Of a stretch of 64,000 bases of DNA, positions 50,556 through 59,916 are shown one piece after another. The DNA comes from Bradyrhizobium diazoefficiens. GTDB taxonomy: Bacteria > Pseudomonadota > Alphaproteobacteria > Rhizobiales > Xanthobacteraceae. The position numbers and the translations under genes were made by a program. The DNA is taken from NCBI RefSeq assembly GCF_018131185.1, contig NZ_JAFCJE010000007.1:302913-366912 (forward strand), read 5' to 3'. Below the pieces are notes generated by a model. That model saw only the letters and a program-made list of their open reading frames with translations. It did not search any database and was not told the origin of the DNA. The first letter of the stretch is position 1. Each line of letters starts with the position of its first letter.

Positions 50556-51068
50556 ATGTTTGACCGCCGCATCCTGTTGACGACGACCGCCGGCCTGTTC
50601 GGCCTTGCGGCCTTCCGCTGGCTGAGAGGAACACCGGCCGAGGCTGGTGAGAAAGCCGCTGCAAAATTCGAGATCACGAAGACGGACGCCGAATGGCGCG
50701 CCCAGCTCACGCCGCAGCAATATGAGATCCTGCGCAAGCACGGCACCGAGCGGCCCGGCTCGAGCCCGCTGCTGAAAGAGCACCGCAAGGGCATCTTCGC
50801 CTGCGCCGGCTGCGACCTGCCGTTGTTTGCCTCCGAGACCAAATTCGAGAGCGGCACCGGCTGGCCGAGCTTCTACGCGCCGATCGAAGGCAATGTCGGC
50901 AAGACCGAGGACAGAGCCTACGGCATGGTTCGCACCGAGGTGCATTGCCGGCGCTGTGGCGGCCATCTCGGCCACGTCTTCGACGATGGTCCGAAGCCGA
51001 CCGGATTGCGCTATTGCATCGACGGTTTCGGGCTGGTTTTCCACCCGGCTGCGGCGTCGGCGACCTAG
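50556..51068 (+). CDS. msrB: Exported peptide-methionine (R)-S-oxide reductase
   Basis: This 170-residue protein has an N-terminal twin-arginine-like leader (FDRRILLTTTAGLFGLAAF) that suggests periplasmic export. The MsrB domain has zinc ligands Cys83/Cys86 (CAGC) and Cys131/Cys134 (CRRC), HLGHVFDDGP and catalytic Cys154 (RYCID). It repairs methionine-R-sulfoxide in envelope proteins. GGAG precedes ATG 50556. It lies 86 bases after the oxidoreductase gene. Confidence 0.92.
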   Translation: MFDRRILLTTTAGLFGLAAFRWLRGTPAEAGEKAAAKFEITKTDAEWRAQLTPQQYEILRKHGTERPGSSPLLKEHRKGIFACAGCDLPLFASETKFESGTGWPSFYAPIEGNVGKTEDRAYGMVRTEVHCRRCGGHLGHVFDDGPKPTGLRYCIDGFGLVFHPAAASAT

Positions 51069-51077
51069 GTTAGGCTT

Positions 51078-51170
51078 CCGTCATTCCGGGGCGCCCGAAG
51101 GGTGAACCCGGAATCTCGAGATGCTCAGGTGCGCACCAGAATTCGGTCCTGCGGGCCGCTCCGGAATGAC
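51078..51170. repeat. Dispersed palindromic repeat (CGTCATTCCGG family)
   Basis: The ends CGTCATTCCGGGG and CCGGAATGAC are inverted copies of each other. It is the second member of the family seen at 429-534. Confidence 0.65.
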
Positions 51171-51208
51171 CTCACGTCCCGGCAATTGTTGCCGGTCCCG
51201 GCAATTGT

Positions 51209-51235
51209 GCCCCGGTCACCAGGCCGGGGCTTTTT
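51209..51235 (+). terminator. Intrinsic terminator before the flagellar genes
   Basis: Stem GCCCCGG / CCGGGGC with an 8-base loop is followed by TTTTT. It ends the msrB transcript and isolates the flagellar operon. Confidence 0.88.
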
Positions 51236-51269
51236 CATTAAGTCATTGATTTCTTAGAGATACCCGCAT

Positions 51270-51284
51270 TGGCATAGGCCTTGC
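51270..51284 (+). promoter_or_regulatory. Sigma-54-like promoter before flgE
   Basis: TGGCATAGGCCTTGC matches the -24/-12 pattern TGGCAC-N5-TTGC with correct spacing and one mismatch in the first element. It leaves a leader of about 50 bases to flgE. Sigma-54 drives hook and flagellin genes in Caulobacter-like flagellar hierarchies. Confidence 0.55.
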
Positions 51285-51348
51285 GACGGTCTCCCCCGAC
51301 TGCGGCCCTGGTCGACCGGCCGCCGAGATCGGATTTGGAGACAAAGTT

Positions 51349-53601
51349 ATGGGTATCTTCGATGCAATGAACACCTCGGTGGGTGGCCTGCAGGCGCAGT
51401 CCTACGCGCTGCAGAACATTTCCGGCAACATCGCGAACTCATCCACCACCGGCTACAAGGGCATCGGCACCAGCTTCGTCGATCTCATTCCCGACTCCTC
51501 GGTGCCGAGCAAGCAGGTCGCGGGCGGCGTGACGGCCAATGCGAAGGCCACCATCACCACGCAGGGCACGATCTCCGGCTCCACCGTCGCCACCAACATG
51601 GCGATCACCGGCGACGGCTTCTTCTCGATCCAGAAGGCGAGCGGCGTCGTCGACAACGTGCCTGTCTTCACCGGGGTCACCTATTACACGAGGCGCGGCG
51701 ACTTCCAGCTCAATGCCAACGGCAATCTGGTCAACGGCGCCGGCTATTACCTGATGGGCGTCACGGTCGACCCGAAGACCGGCAACCCGACCGGCAGCGT
51801 GGCAAACGTGCTGCAATTCCAGAACAACTTCATTCCGGCGCAAGCAACCACCTCGATCGAGTACGCCGCGAACCTTCCGACCCAGCCGAACACGGTGGCG
51901 AAAACGACCGCGGCGGCCGGCACGCTGCTGGCGGCCGGCGGGCTGAACCCGTCCGACTTCGCCGCCAACCCGCTGCCGGTCGGCACACCTCCCGCGCCCT
52001 ATGCCAACGCCACGGTCTCGGGCGCAGCCGCCACCGGCAACATCCGTTCGGCCTACTCGTCGACGACGGCCACGGGCACGGTCGCACTCCAGAACAATTC
52101 GTCTGCGGTGGCCTCGACCACCACATCGCTCGACAACACTGTCGGCACGCATCTGGCGTCCAGCATTCTCACTGCGCTCAGCGGCCAGACCCTGACCATC
52201 AACGGCAACACGATCACCTTCAATGCCGGCACGACGGTCTCGACGGTCGGCAACAACACCACGATCGGTCTCGGCGCGGGCACGACGGCCACCGTGGCGG
52301 ACATCCTGAACGGGATCCAGACCGCCGGCGGCGCCGGCGTCACGGCCTCGCTCTCCGCCAGCGGCAACATCGTGATCTCCAGCGGCACCGGCACCGACGT
52401 CGCCGTCGGCAGCGGCACGGCAGCGACCGCGCTCGGCATCAGCAGCGTGACCCGCGGCGGCAACGTGCTGTCATCGCCCGCGATCTCGGGCGCGACAGTG
52501 CTGAGCGGCAGCGCGACGGCCGGCGGCGCCCAGGTGCTCTCGTCCAGCTTCGTCGCTGGCGACACCATCACGGTCGATGGTCAGACGCTGACCTTCATGG
52601 CCGCCGGTGCGGTGGGCAACAACCAGATCAACGTCACCGACAACATCACGACGCTGCTCGGCAAGATCGACGCCTTGGCCGGCGCGTCGGGATCGTCGGT
52701 CAGCAGCGGCGGCGTCATCACGCTGAACACCGGCACCGTCTCCAACCTGTCGGTGTCCAGCTCGAACAGCGCCGCCTTCGCCGCGCTCGGCTTCACCTCG
52801 ACCATCACCAGGAACCGCGACGGCGGCGGCACCGCCGGCACGGGCGGCGTGATCGGCAACGACATCGCGACCTTCACCAAGGAATCGATCAGCGGCGGCG
52901 CCGTGACGGCCTACAACGCCGCCGGCACGCCGGTGAACCTGCAATTGCGCTGGGCCAAGACCGACAGCGCCTCGCTGGGCGCGGGTCATTCGGATAGCTG
53001 GAACCTGTTCTACCAGACCGACCCGAACGCGACCGGCACGACCGTCGGCTGGGTCAATACCGGCCAGACTTTCACCTTTGCCAACGACGGCTCGCTGACC
53101 TCGCCAAGCGGCTCGGGCATCACCATCAACAATGTCAGCGTCAGTGGTCAGTCGCTCGGCTCGGTCGCCTTCAACATCTCCTCTGGCGGGCTGACGCAAT
53201 ATGCCAGCACCAGCGGCGCGGTGACCATCAACACCATCACCCAGAACGGCTATGCCGCCGGCCAGCTTCGCTCGGTCGCCGTCAACAACAACGGCATCGT
53301 GGTCGGAACCTTCTCGAACGGCCAGAACCTCAACCTCGCGCAGGTGCAGCTGTCGCACTTCAACGGCACCAACTATCTGAAGGCGATGGACGGCGGCGCC
53401 TATGCCGCGACCGAGCAGTCGGGCGACGCCATCGACGGCGCTTCGGGCACCATCAGCGGCTCGTCGCTGGAAGGATCCAACACCGACATCGCGGACGAAT
53501 TCACCAAGCTGATCGTGACCCAGCAGGCCTATTCGGCCAACACCAAGGTGATCACGACCGCGAATTCGATGGTGCAGGATCTCTTGAACGTGTTGCGCTG
53601 A
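51349..53601 (+). CDS. flgE: Flagellar hook protein, enlarged
   Basis: This 750-residue hook protein compares with about 400 in E. coli. N-terminal MGIFDAMNTSVGGLQAQSYA and the rod-like NISGNIANSSTTGYKG motif, and the C-terminal helix with QQAYSANTKVITTANSMVQ, are typical. The middle is expanded by Ala/Gly/Ser/Thr-rich beta modules. Two related copies lie at about 52150-52445 and 52482-52800, the second closely resembling a module in FlgL. The protein is exported by the flagellar type III system without a signal peptide. GGAG lies eight bases before the ATG. First gene of flgE-flgK-flgL. Confidence 0.93.
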   Translation: MGIFDAMNTSVGGLQAQSYALQNISGNIANSSTTGYKGIGTSFVDLIPDSSVPSKQVAGGVTANAKATITTQGTISGSTVATNMAITGDGFFSIQKASGVVDNVPVFTGVTYYTRRGDFQLNANGNLVNGAGYYLMGVTVDPKTGNPTGSVANVLQFQNNFIPAQATTSIEYAANLPTQPNTVAKTTAAAGTLLAAGGLNPSDFAANPLPVGTPPAPYANATVSGAAATGNIRSAYSSTTATGTVALQNNSSAVASTTTSLDNTVGTHLASSILTALSGQTLTINGNTITFNAGTTVSTVGNNTTIGLGAGTTATVADILNGIQTAGGAGVTASLSASGNIVISSGTGTDVAVGSGTAATALGISSVTRGGNVLSSPAISGATVLSGSATAGGAQVLSSSFVAGDTITVDGQTLTFMAAGAVGNNQINVTDNITTLLGKIDALAGASGSSVSSGGVITLNTGTVSNLSVSSSNSAAFAALGFTSTITRNRDGGGTAGTGGVIGNDIATFTKESISGGAVTAYNAAGTPVNLQLRWAKTDSASLGAGHSDSWNLFYQTDPNATGTTVGWVNTGQTFTFANDGSLTSPSGSGITINNVSVSGQSLGSVAFNISSGGLTQYASTSGAVTINTITQNGYAAGQLRSVAVNNNGIVVGTFSNGQNLNLAQVQLSHFNGTNYLKAMDGGAYAATEQSGDAIDGASGTISGSSLEGSNTDIADEFTKLIVTQQAYSANTKVITTANSMVQDLLNVLR

Positions 53602-53636
53602 TCGGCGCGTAACGTAACCAAAGGCGGGTCAGTGAT

Positions 53637-55520
53637 ATGGGTTTGAGTTCAGCCCTCGCCAGTGCGATGAGCGGCCTGCGTGCCAACCAGGCCGCGCTCT
53701 CGATCGTCTCCTCGAACGTCGCAAACTCGCAGACGCCGGGTTACGTCGTCCAGAGGGCGAACCAGATCGAGGTCACCACCGGCGAGTTCGGCGCGACGGC
53801 GATGACGACCGGCGTCAGCCGGGAGCTCGACACCTACGTGCTGAACCAGCTGCGCACCGAGACCGGCGGCAGCGGTTACGCCGACCAGATGGCCAACATC
53901 CTGAAGCAGCTTCAGAGTGTCTATGGCACGCCCGGCAATTCCGGCACGCTCGAAACCGCGCTGAACAATTTCACGAGCGCGCTCCAGGCGCTGTCGACCA
54001 GTTCGGGGGCGTCGTCGGCGCAGACCGTCGCGCTCGGCGCGGCGCAGGCGCTGGCGCAGCAGCTCAACGTCACCACCAAGGGCATCCAGTCGCTGCGCTC
54101 CAACGTCGAGCAGGATCTCGGCAATTCGGCGCAGGCCGCCAATGTGGCGATGAAGCAGATTGCCGACATCAACACCAAGCTCCAGGGCCTGTCGGCCAAC
54201 GATCCCTCGGCCGCCACGCTGATGGACCAGCGCGACCAGGCCATCAACACGCTGTCGAACTATGTCGACGTCCGCGTCACCACCGACGGTTCGAACCAGG
54301 CCAACATCTACACCACCACCGGCATCCAGCTGGTCGGCGCCGGGCTCGCCTCGGAATTCTCCTTTGCCTCCGCCGGCGCGCTGTCGGCGACCTCGCTCTA
54401 CAACATCGACCCGGCCAAATCCGGCGTCGGTGCGTTCAGCATCAAGCTGCCGAACGGCTCGCAGATCGACGTCGTCGCCAACAACGTGGTGTCGTCCGGC
54501 CAGATCGCGGCCGACCTGAAGCTGCGCGACGAGGTGCTGGTGCAGGCGCAGAACCAGATCGACCAGCTCGCCGCCACGATGGCGAGCGCGCTGTCCGACA
54601 AGACCACGGCCGGCAACACGGTGTCCGGTCCGCCGGCCGGGTTCGATCTCGACCTCGCCGGTGCCATGCCGGGCAATAGTGTCAACATCACCTACACGGA
54701 CACCGTGACCAACACCCAGCGTCAGATCACGCTGGTCAACGTGACCGATCCGGCGGCGCTGCCGCTTCAGAACGCGACGAATGCCAACCCGATGCGGGTC
54801 GGCATCAATTTCGCCGGCGGCATGGGCGCGATCGCCTCCGCGCTGAACACCGCGCTGTCAGGTTCGCATCTGTCTTTCTCCGCCGCTCCGTCGCCCGCGA
54901 CAGCCACGACGCTGCGGGTGACCGACGACAATACCGGCCTCACCAAGCTCAATTCGGCCTCGACCAGCAAGACGATCTCGTCGCTGACCTCGGGCAATCC
55001 GCAACTGCCGCTGTTCACCGACGGCGGACAGGCGCTCTACACCGGCGCGATCACCGGCTCGGGCTCGCAGATGACCGGACTTGCCGGGCGCATCGCCGTG
55101 AACACGCAGCTGGTCAACGACCCGACCAGGATGTCGATCTACAGCACGTCGCCGGTGACGCCCGCGGGCGACACCACGCGGTCGGACTATCTCTATTCGC
55201 AGCTCACTTCGGCGGTGTTCTCCTATTCGCCGCAGAGCGGTCTCGGCTCGGCGAACCAGCCCTTCAGCGGCAGCGTCTCGAACTATCTCCAGCAATTCCT
55301 GAGCGTGCAGGCCAATGCGGCGACCCAGGCCACTCAGCTCCAGCAGGGCCAGAGCGTCGTGGTCTCGACGCTCCAGGCCAAGTTCAACTCGACCGCCAGC
55401 GTCAATCTCGACTCCGAGATGTCGAACCTGATCCAGCTCCAGAATGCCTATGCCGCCAACGCGCACGTGATGTCGGTGGTGCAGAGCATGATGAACACGT
55501 TGCTCCAGGCTCAAGGGTAA
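53637..55520 (+). CDS. flgK: Flagellar hook-associated protein 1
   Basis: This 627-residue protein is the first hook-filament junction protein. Its N-terminal MGLSSALASAMSGLRANQAALS with NVANSQTPGYV is diagnostic, and the C-terminal SNLIQLQNAYAANAHVMSVV helix is present. It starts 35 bases after flgE and is in the same operon. The central portion is variable and Thr/Ser/Gly-rich. Confidence 0.94.
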   Translation: MGLSSALASAMSGLRANQAALSIVSSNVANSQTPGYVVQRANQIEVTTGEFGATAMTTGVSRELDTYVLNQLRTETGGSGYADQMANILKQLQSVYGTPGNSGTLETALNNFTSALQALSTSSGASSAQTVALGAAQALAQQLNVTTKGIQSLRSNVEQDLGNSAQAANVAMKQIADINTKLQGLSANDPSAATLMDQRDQAINTLSNYVDVRVTTDGSNQANIYTTTGIQLVGAGLASEFSFASAGALSATSLYNIDPAKSGVGAFSIKLPNGSQIDVVANNVVSSGQIAADLKLRDEVLVQAQNQIDQLAATMASALSDKTTAGNTVSGPPAGFDLDLAGAMPGNSVNITYTDTVTNTQRQITLVNVTDPAALPLQNATNANPMRVGINFAGGMGAIASALNTALSGSHLSFSAAPSPATATTLRVTDDNTGLTKLNSASTSKTISSLTSGNPQLPLFTDGGQALYTGAITGSGSQMTGLAGRIAVNTQLVNDPTRMSIYSTSPVTPAGDTTRSDYLYSQLTSAVFSYSPQSGLGSANQPFSGSVSNYLQQFLSVQANAATQATQLQQGQSVVVSTLQAKFNSTASVNLDSEMSNLIQLQNAYAANAHVMSVVQSMMNTLLQAQG

Positions 55521-55541
55521 CAAGTAACAGGGCTCTGAAAC

Positions 55542-57425
55542 ATGTCGATCAGCAGCATCAACTACTCTTCGTCGGTTCTCGGCTCGCAGATCCGCAACAT
55601 CAATCAGCAGCTCACCGATCTGTCGACGCAGCTCTCGACCGGCAAGCTGTCGCAGAATTATGCCGGCATGGGCACCAACGAGGGCTTTGCGATCGCCGGG
55701 CGCGCGCAGCTCTCCAACATCGCCGCCTATACCGACACGATCACCAACGTCAATGTCAGCATCAACCTCGCCAACACCGCGCTGCAGTCGCTGACGAAGA
55801 TCCGCAGCACGGTGCAGACGGGCTCCGCCAACACCGCGCAGGATCTCAACGTCAACGGCCAGACCATCGCGCAGAACACCGCCGCAGCCCAATTCGGCTC
55901 GATGGTCGGCGTGCTCAACACGCAGACCGGCAGCCGCTATCTGTTCTCGGGAACGGCCGTCAACACCCAGCCGGTTGCGGATGCCGGCGACATCATCAAC
56001 GGCACGACCACCCAGGCGGGATTCAAGACGGTGATGGCGGAGCGCCAGGCCGCCGATCTCGGCGCGAACGGCATGGGCCGCCTGGTCCAGACGCAGCCGA
56101 CACCGAGCTCGGTTCAGGTGTCGGAGGACGTCGCGGGCTCGCCGTTCGGCCTCAAGCTCAAGGCGGTCTCCTCGACGCTGACGGGCGCGACCATCACCGG
56201 CCCGAGCGGATCTCCGGTGTCGTTCTCGGTCGATCTCAACGGCGTCAATCCGAACAACGGCGACAAGCTCAGCGTCCAGTTCACGCTGCCGGACGGCACG
56301 ACCGAGCAGATCGACCTGACGGCGTCGACGGCGACGCCGACGCCGCTCGGCAGCTTCGCGATCGATGCGAGTACCCCGGTCGACCCGAACAATACGGCCG
56401 CGAACCTCAACACGGCGCTGAACACCGCGATCACGAAGCTCGCCAACACCTCGCTGGTCGCGGCCTCCGCGGTCGTCGCCGGCGACAATTTCTTCAACAC
56501 CGCCAGTTCTGCGATCGGCACGCCCGTCAACAACCAGGCGGCGCCGCCGGCGCCGATCAGCGGCGCGACGGCGCTGTCCGGCGCAAGCCCGTCGGACTCG
56601 ATTTCGCCGGGCTTCGTCGCCGGCGACACCATCACCGTCAACGGCACCACGCTCACCTTCGTCAGTTCGGGCGCAACCGGCGACCAGCTCAACGTCACCG
56701 ACAGCATCCAGACGCTGATGAGCAAGATCGACGCGATCACGGGCACGTCGAAGCCATCGACCGTCCATGGCGGCTCGATCACGATCAACACCGACGATGC
56801 GGCCAGCCTGAACATCACCAGCTCCAATACGGGAGCGCTGGGTTCGCTCGGTTTCGGCGCGACGCCCGTGACCGCCACCCAGCCGCCGCTGCGCGTAGGC
56901 TCCTCGCCCGCGAGCTCGGCGACTACCCTGGTCAACGGTTCGGCCACCACCGTGAAATGGTACCAGGGCAATGACGGGCCCGGCTCGGCGCGCTCGACCG
57001 CGATGGCGCGGGTCGACGATGCCGTGACGGTGCAGTATGGCGCCCAGGCGAATGAGGACGCGATCCGCCGGCAATTGCAGGCGACCGCCGTGTTCGGCAC
57101 CTTCTCGACCTCGCCGACCGGCCAGTATTCTGGCGGGCAGGTCGCCGCGCTGAGCCTGCGCGTGACGCAGGCGCTGACCCAGCAGCCTGGTCAGCAGCGC
57201 ATCGAGGACATCCAGACCGATATCGCGATGGCCCAGAACACGATGAAGGATGCGAGCACGCGCCAGACCCAGGCCAAGGCGCAGCTTCAGACCATCATCG
57301 ACCAGGCGGAATCGGCCTCGCCGGACCAGGTCGCGAGCGAGATCCTGGCGCTCCAGAACGCGCTGCAGGCCTCCTATCAGGTGACCTCGAACCTGGCGCA
57401 GCTCTCGCTCGTCAAGTTCCTGTAA
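55542..57425 (+). CDS. flgL: Flagellar hook-associated protein 3 with inserted module
   Basis: This 627-residue protein is twice the usual FlgL length. N-terminal SQIRNINQQLTDLSTQLSTGK and C-terminal helix LQASYQVTSNLAQLSLVKFL are flagellin-like. The middle carries a module (56556-56858) with FVAGDTITVNGTTLTF and later LNVTDSIQTLMSKIDAI. This is nearly the same as one in FlgE. It is third in the operon; no terminator is seen directly after it. Confidence 0.92.
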   Translation: MSISSINYSSSVLGSQIRNINQQLTDLSTQLSTGKLSQNYAGMGTNEGFAIAGRAQLSNIAAYTDTITNVNVSINLANTALQSLTKIRSTVQTGSANTAQDLNVNGQTIAQNTAAAQFGSMVGVLNTQTGSRYLFSGTAVNTQPVADAGDIINGTTTQAGFKTVMAERQAADLGANGMGRLVQTQPTPSSVQVSEDVAGSPFGLKLKAVSSTLTGATITGPSGSPVSFSVDLNGVNPNNGDKLSVQFTLPDGTTEQIDLTASTATPTPLGSFAIDASTPVDPNNTAANLNTALNTAITKLANTSLVAASAVVAGDNFFNTASSAIGTPVNNQAAPPAPISGATALSGASPSDSISPGFVAGDTITVNGTTLTFVSSGATGDQLNVTDSIQTLMSKIDAITGTSKPSTVHGGSITINTDDAASLNITSSNTGALGSLGFGATPVTATQPPLRVGSSPASSATTLVNGSATTVKWYQGNDGPGSARSTAMARVDDAVTVQYGAQANEDAIRRQLQATAVFGTFSTSPTGQYSGGQVAALSLRVTQALTQQPGQQRIEDIQTDIAMAQNTMKDASTRQTQAKAQLQTIIDQAESASPDQVASEILALQNALQASYQVTSNLAQLSLVKFL

Positions 57426-57432
57426 GGCCGCG

Positions 57433-57447
57433 TTAAGACGCCGTTAA
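57433..57447 (+). promoter_or_regulatory. CtrA box TTAA-N7-TTAA before the four-gene operon
   Basis: TTAAGACGCCGTTAA is a perfect full CtrA site, continuing as TTAACC, the usual extension. It lies 8 bases after the flgL stop and 50 bases before the glycosyltransferase-like start, the geometry of a CtrA-activated -35 region. It suggests a promoter separate from the sigma-54 one of flgE. Confidence 0.7.
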
Positions 57448-57496
57448 CCATGCCTCTTTACCTCTTGGTGAGGATTGGAGCGGGGCGGAGCTGCCG

Positions 57497-58282
57497 ATGT
57501 CGGACAAGATGCAATTGGTGGTGGCAACGCCGTGCTTCGGCGGGCAGGTGTCGAGCATCTATGCGAGCTCGATCTTCGCGCTGCAGCGTGCCGTGCACGG
57601 CATGGCCAATCTCGAGCTCAAGGTGCTCCTGCGCGACGGCGACGCGCTGATCACCCGCGCCCGGGCCAATCTGGCCGCGATGTTCCTGGACGATCCCAAG
57701 GCGACCCATTTCCTGTTCATCGACGCCGATATCGGCTTCAAGCCGGAGCAGGTGTTCCGGCTGATCGAATGCGGCGCGGACGTCGTCGCCGGCTGCTATC
57801 CGATCAAGCGGGTCAACTGGGACAAGGCGGCGCGGGCGATCCAGTCGGGCCGGGCCGACGTACCGGCGGCTTCGCTGGACTACGTGCTCGAGATCGAGGA
57901 TCCCGACCGTATCGTCGTGGTCAACGGCTTTACCCGCGTGCGCTATGCCGGCACGGGCTTCCTGATGATCCGGCGCCACGTGCTGGAGGCGATGTGCCGC
58001 CATCCGAATTATGCGAGCCTGCAATTCTTCCGCGAGCATTCGCACGATACGCTCGCCGCGAGCCAGAACCGGTTCGCGCTGTTCGAATGCATGATCGATC
58101 CGGCGACCGGCACGTACCTCTCCGAGGACTTCGCCTTCTGCAAGCGCTGGACCGATATCGGCGGCGAGATCTGGGCCGACATCCAGAGTTCGCTCGATCA
58201 CGTCGGACCGTCGGTGTTCCACGGCGACATCGCCTCGCAATTCGCACCGGCGCCCGCGGCGGCGGCAGATGCCGCGGCGTGA
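57497..58282 (+). CDS. GT-A-like glycosyltransferase, first gene of the flagellar-cluster operon
   Basis: This 261-residue soluble protein has a GT-A-like Rossmann fold: the N-terminal strand VVATPCFGGQ, then ALITRARANLAAMFL, and the metal/nucleotide motif DAD in FLFIDADIGF. It resembles glycosyltransferases of the Anp1/GT62 or GT2-like type, which transfer sugars from nucleotide donors. The acceptor is unknown. GGAG lies six bases before ATG 57497. It is the first of four tightly packed genes and is preceded by a CtrA box. Confidence 0.72.
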   Translation: MSDKMQLVVATPCFGGQVSSIYASSIFALQRAVHGMANLELKVLLRDGDALITRARANLAAMFLDDPKATHFLFIDADIGFKPEQVFRLIECGADVVAGCYPIKRVNWDKAARAIQSGRADVPAASLDYVLEIEDPDRIVVVNGFTRVRYAGTGFLMIRRHVLEAMCRHPNYASLQFFREHSHDTLAASQNRFALFECMIDPATGTYLSEDFAFCKRWTDIGGEIWADIQSSLDHVGPSVFHGDIASQFAPAPAAAADAAA

Positions 58283-58292
58283 GCCTGCCGGG

Positions 58293-59915
58293 ATGAGTGC
58301 CGGCGCATCCCATCCGTCAGAACCGGAACGCGCATCCAACGGCGGCTCGCGCTACCACCTGCGCGATCTCTTCACACCGCTCGACACGCTGCTCGTCTCC
58401 GGCGGCGATCCTCGGCTGGCGCTCGACCCGAGGAATCGCGCCAACGCCTATGGCTGCGCGGCCTCGCCGGAGCCGGAGATCTGGAATTTCGCCTCCTCGA
58501 CCGCGTCGACGATCTCGCAAGCGGCCTATGACCGCGCCGCGCTGGCGCGCGAAGAACTGATGCACAAATGCCTGTTCGACGAGGTCGAAATCGCATTCGA
58601 TGCGCGCTGCGAGGGGATGCGAGAGGAGCTGCGCGGCCATCTCCAGCTTCCGCCGCGCGTCGATGTCGTGTTCTCGCCCTCCGGCACGGACTCCCAGATC
58701 CACGCCCTGTTCCTGGCGGGCGCGGCGCTCGGAGCGCGGCCGGTGACGATCGTGGTCGGGGCCGACCAGACCGGAAGCGGGACCACCCATACCGCCCGCG
58801 GGCACCATTTCAGCTCCATGACGGCGAGCGGAATTGCGGTTCGCAAGGACGGCGCGGTTGCGGGGCTCGCCGGATCCAGCATCGCGTTGCCGTTGCTCGG
58901 ACCTGGGATCGCGATGCGCGCGGACGCCGATGCCGCGGTGCTGCATGCGATCGAGACCACGATCGGGCAAGGTGTGCCCGTGCTGCTCCAGATCATGGAT
59001 TCCTCGAAGCTCGGGTGGCGTGCACCGAGCGCGGCCTGCCTCGATGAGATCGTGCGGCGCTGGCCGCGCAAGGTCCAGATCGTCGTCGACGCCTGTCAGG
59101 CCCGGCTCGGCCGCCGCCGGCTGCGCTCCTATCTCGACCGCGGCTATATGGTGCTGATGTCAGGCTCGAAATTTTTCGGTGGGCCTGCCTTCAGCGGTGC
59201 GCTGCTGGTGCCCAAGGGCCTCTCGCGATCGCTCGAACGGGTCGAGAGAATAGCGCCCGGCATCTTCGACTATGCCGGCCGTTGCGATTGGCCGATGGCC
59301 TGGACGGCGCTGCGTTCGCGCTTCGAGCGCCGTCCGAACTTCGGCCAATGGCTGCGCTGGGAGGCAGCGCTTGCCGAGATCGGCAGCTACTACGCCGTGC
59401 CGGGCGCTTTCCGCGCCAAGGTGCTGGCCGAACTCGCCGCCGGCATCGACAGCATGATCGCGTTGTCGCCGTCGCTTCGCTCCGTTCCAGGCGCGGCCAG
59501 GACGGCGAACGTGGATGACGAGGAATTTGCGCAAACCACGATCTTTCCGTTCATGCTGTTGCGCGGCGGAAAACCGGTTCCGATCGCCGAGACCAGCGCG
59601 ATTCATCGGGCGATGGCACGTGACATGAACGAGGAGATCAGCGGCAGCGCGGCGGACCGGCAGGTCGCCGCGCAGCGCTGCCTGATCGGCCAGCCGGTCC
59701 GTTTGGAGCGGCAGGATTGGGCATCGCAGGCCGTGCTGCGCCTTTGCGTCGGCGCCCGGCTCGTGACCGAGATCTGGTCGCCGGACGCGGCGGAGGCGGG
59801 GCGCAACGTGCAGCGCGTGCTCGATCGCATCGCCCATGTCCTGGTAAAGATCGAGCTGCTGCTTGACCGTGGCGCAGCCGCGGCCGTGCCGTTAAACTCC
59901 GCGTTCGAGGTGTGA
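58293..59915 (+). CDS. PLP-dependent fold-type I enzyme of unknown specificity
   Basis: This 540-residue protein has the aminotransferase class V-like core. FSPSGTDSQIHALFLA binds the PLP phosphate region, Asp267 in VVDACQ holds the ring nitrogen, and the Schiff-base Lys293 lies in SGSKFFGG. The last 150 residues form the small domain. It could be a desulfurase, transaminase or lyase of a kynureninase-like type; no family name is secure. ATG 58293 is used, 10 bases after the previous stop; an overlapping ATG at 58269 is possible. Second gene of the operon. Confidence 0.75.
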   Translation: MSAGASHPSEPERASNGGSRYHLRDLFTPLDTLLVSGGDPRLALDPRNRANAYGCAASPEPEIWNFASSTASTISQAAYDRAALAREELMHKCLFDEVEIAFDARCEGMREELRGHLQLPPRVDVVFSPSGTDSQIHALFLAGAALGARPVTIVVGADQTGSGTTHTARGHHFSSMTASGIAVRKDGAVAGLAGSSIALPLLGPGIAMRADADAAVLHAIETTIGQGVPVLLQIMDSSKLGWRAPSAACLDEIVRRWPRKVQIVVDACQARLGRRRLRSYLDRGYMVLMSGSKFFGGPAFSGALLVPKGLSRSLERVERIAPGIFDYAGRCDWPMAWTALRSRFERRPNFGQWLRWEAALAEIGSYYAVPGAFRAKVLAELAAGIDSMIALSPSLRSVPGAARTANVDDEEFAQTTIFPFMLLRGGKPVPIAETSAIHRAMARDMNEEISGSAADRQVAAQRCLIGQPVRLERQDWASQAVLRLCVGARLVTEIWSPDAAEAGRNVQRVLDRIAHVLVKIELLLDRGAAAAVPLNSAFEV

Positions 59916-59916
59916 G

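Noticed and set aside
54858..57074. 738-codon minus-strand frame opposite flgK and flgL
   Set aside because: It is Arg-rich, with no family motif, and overlaps two clear flagellar genes.
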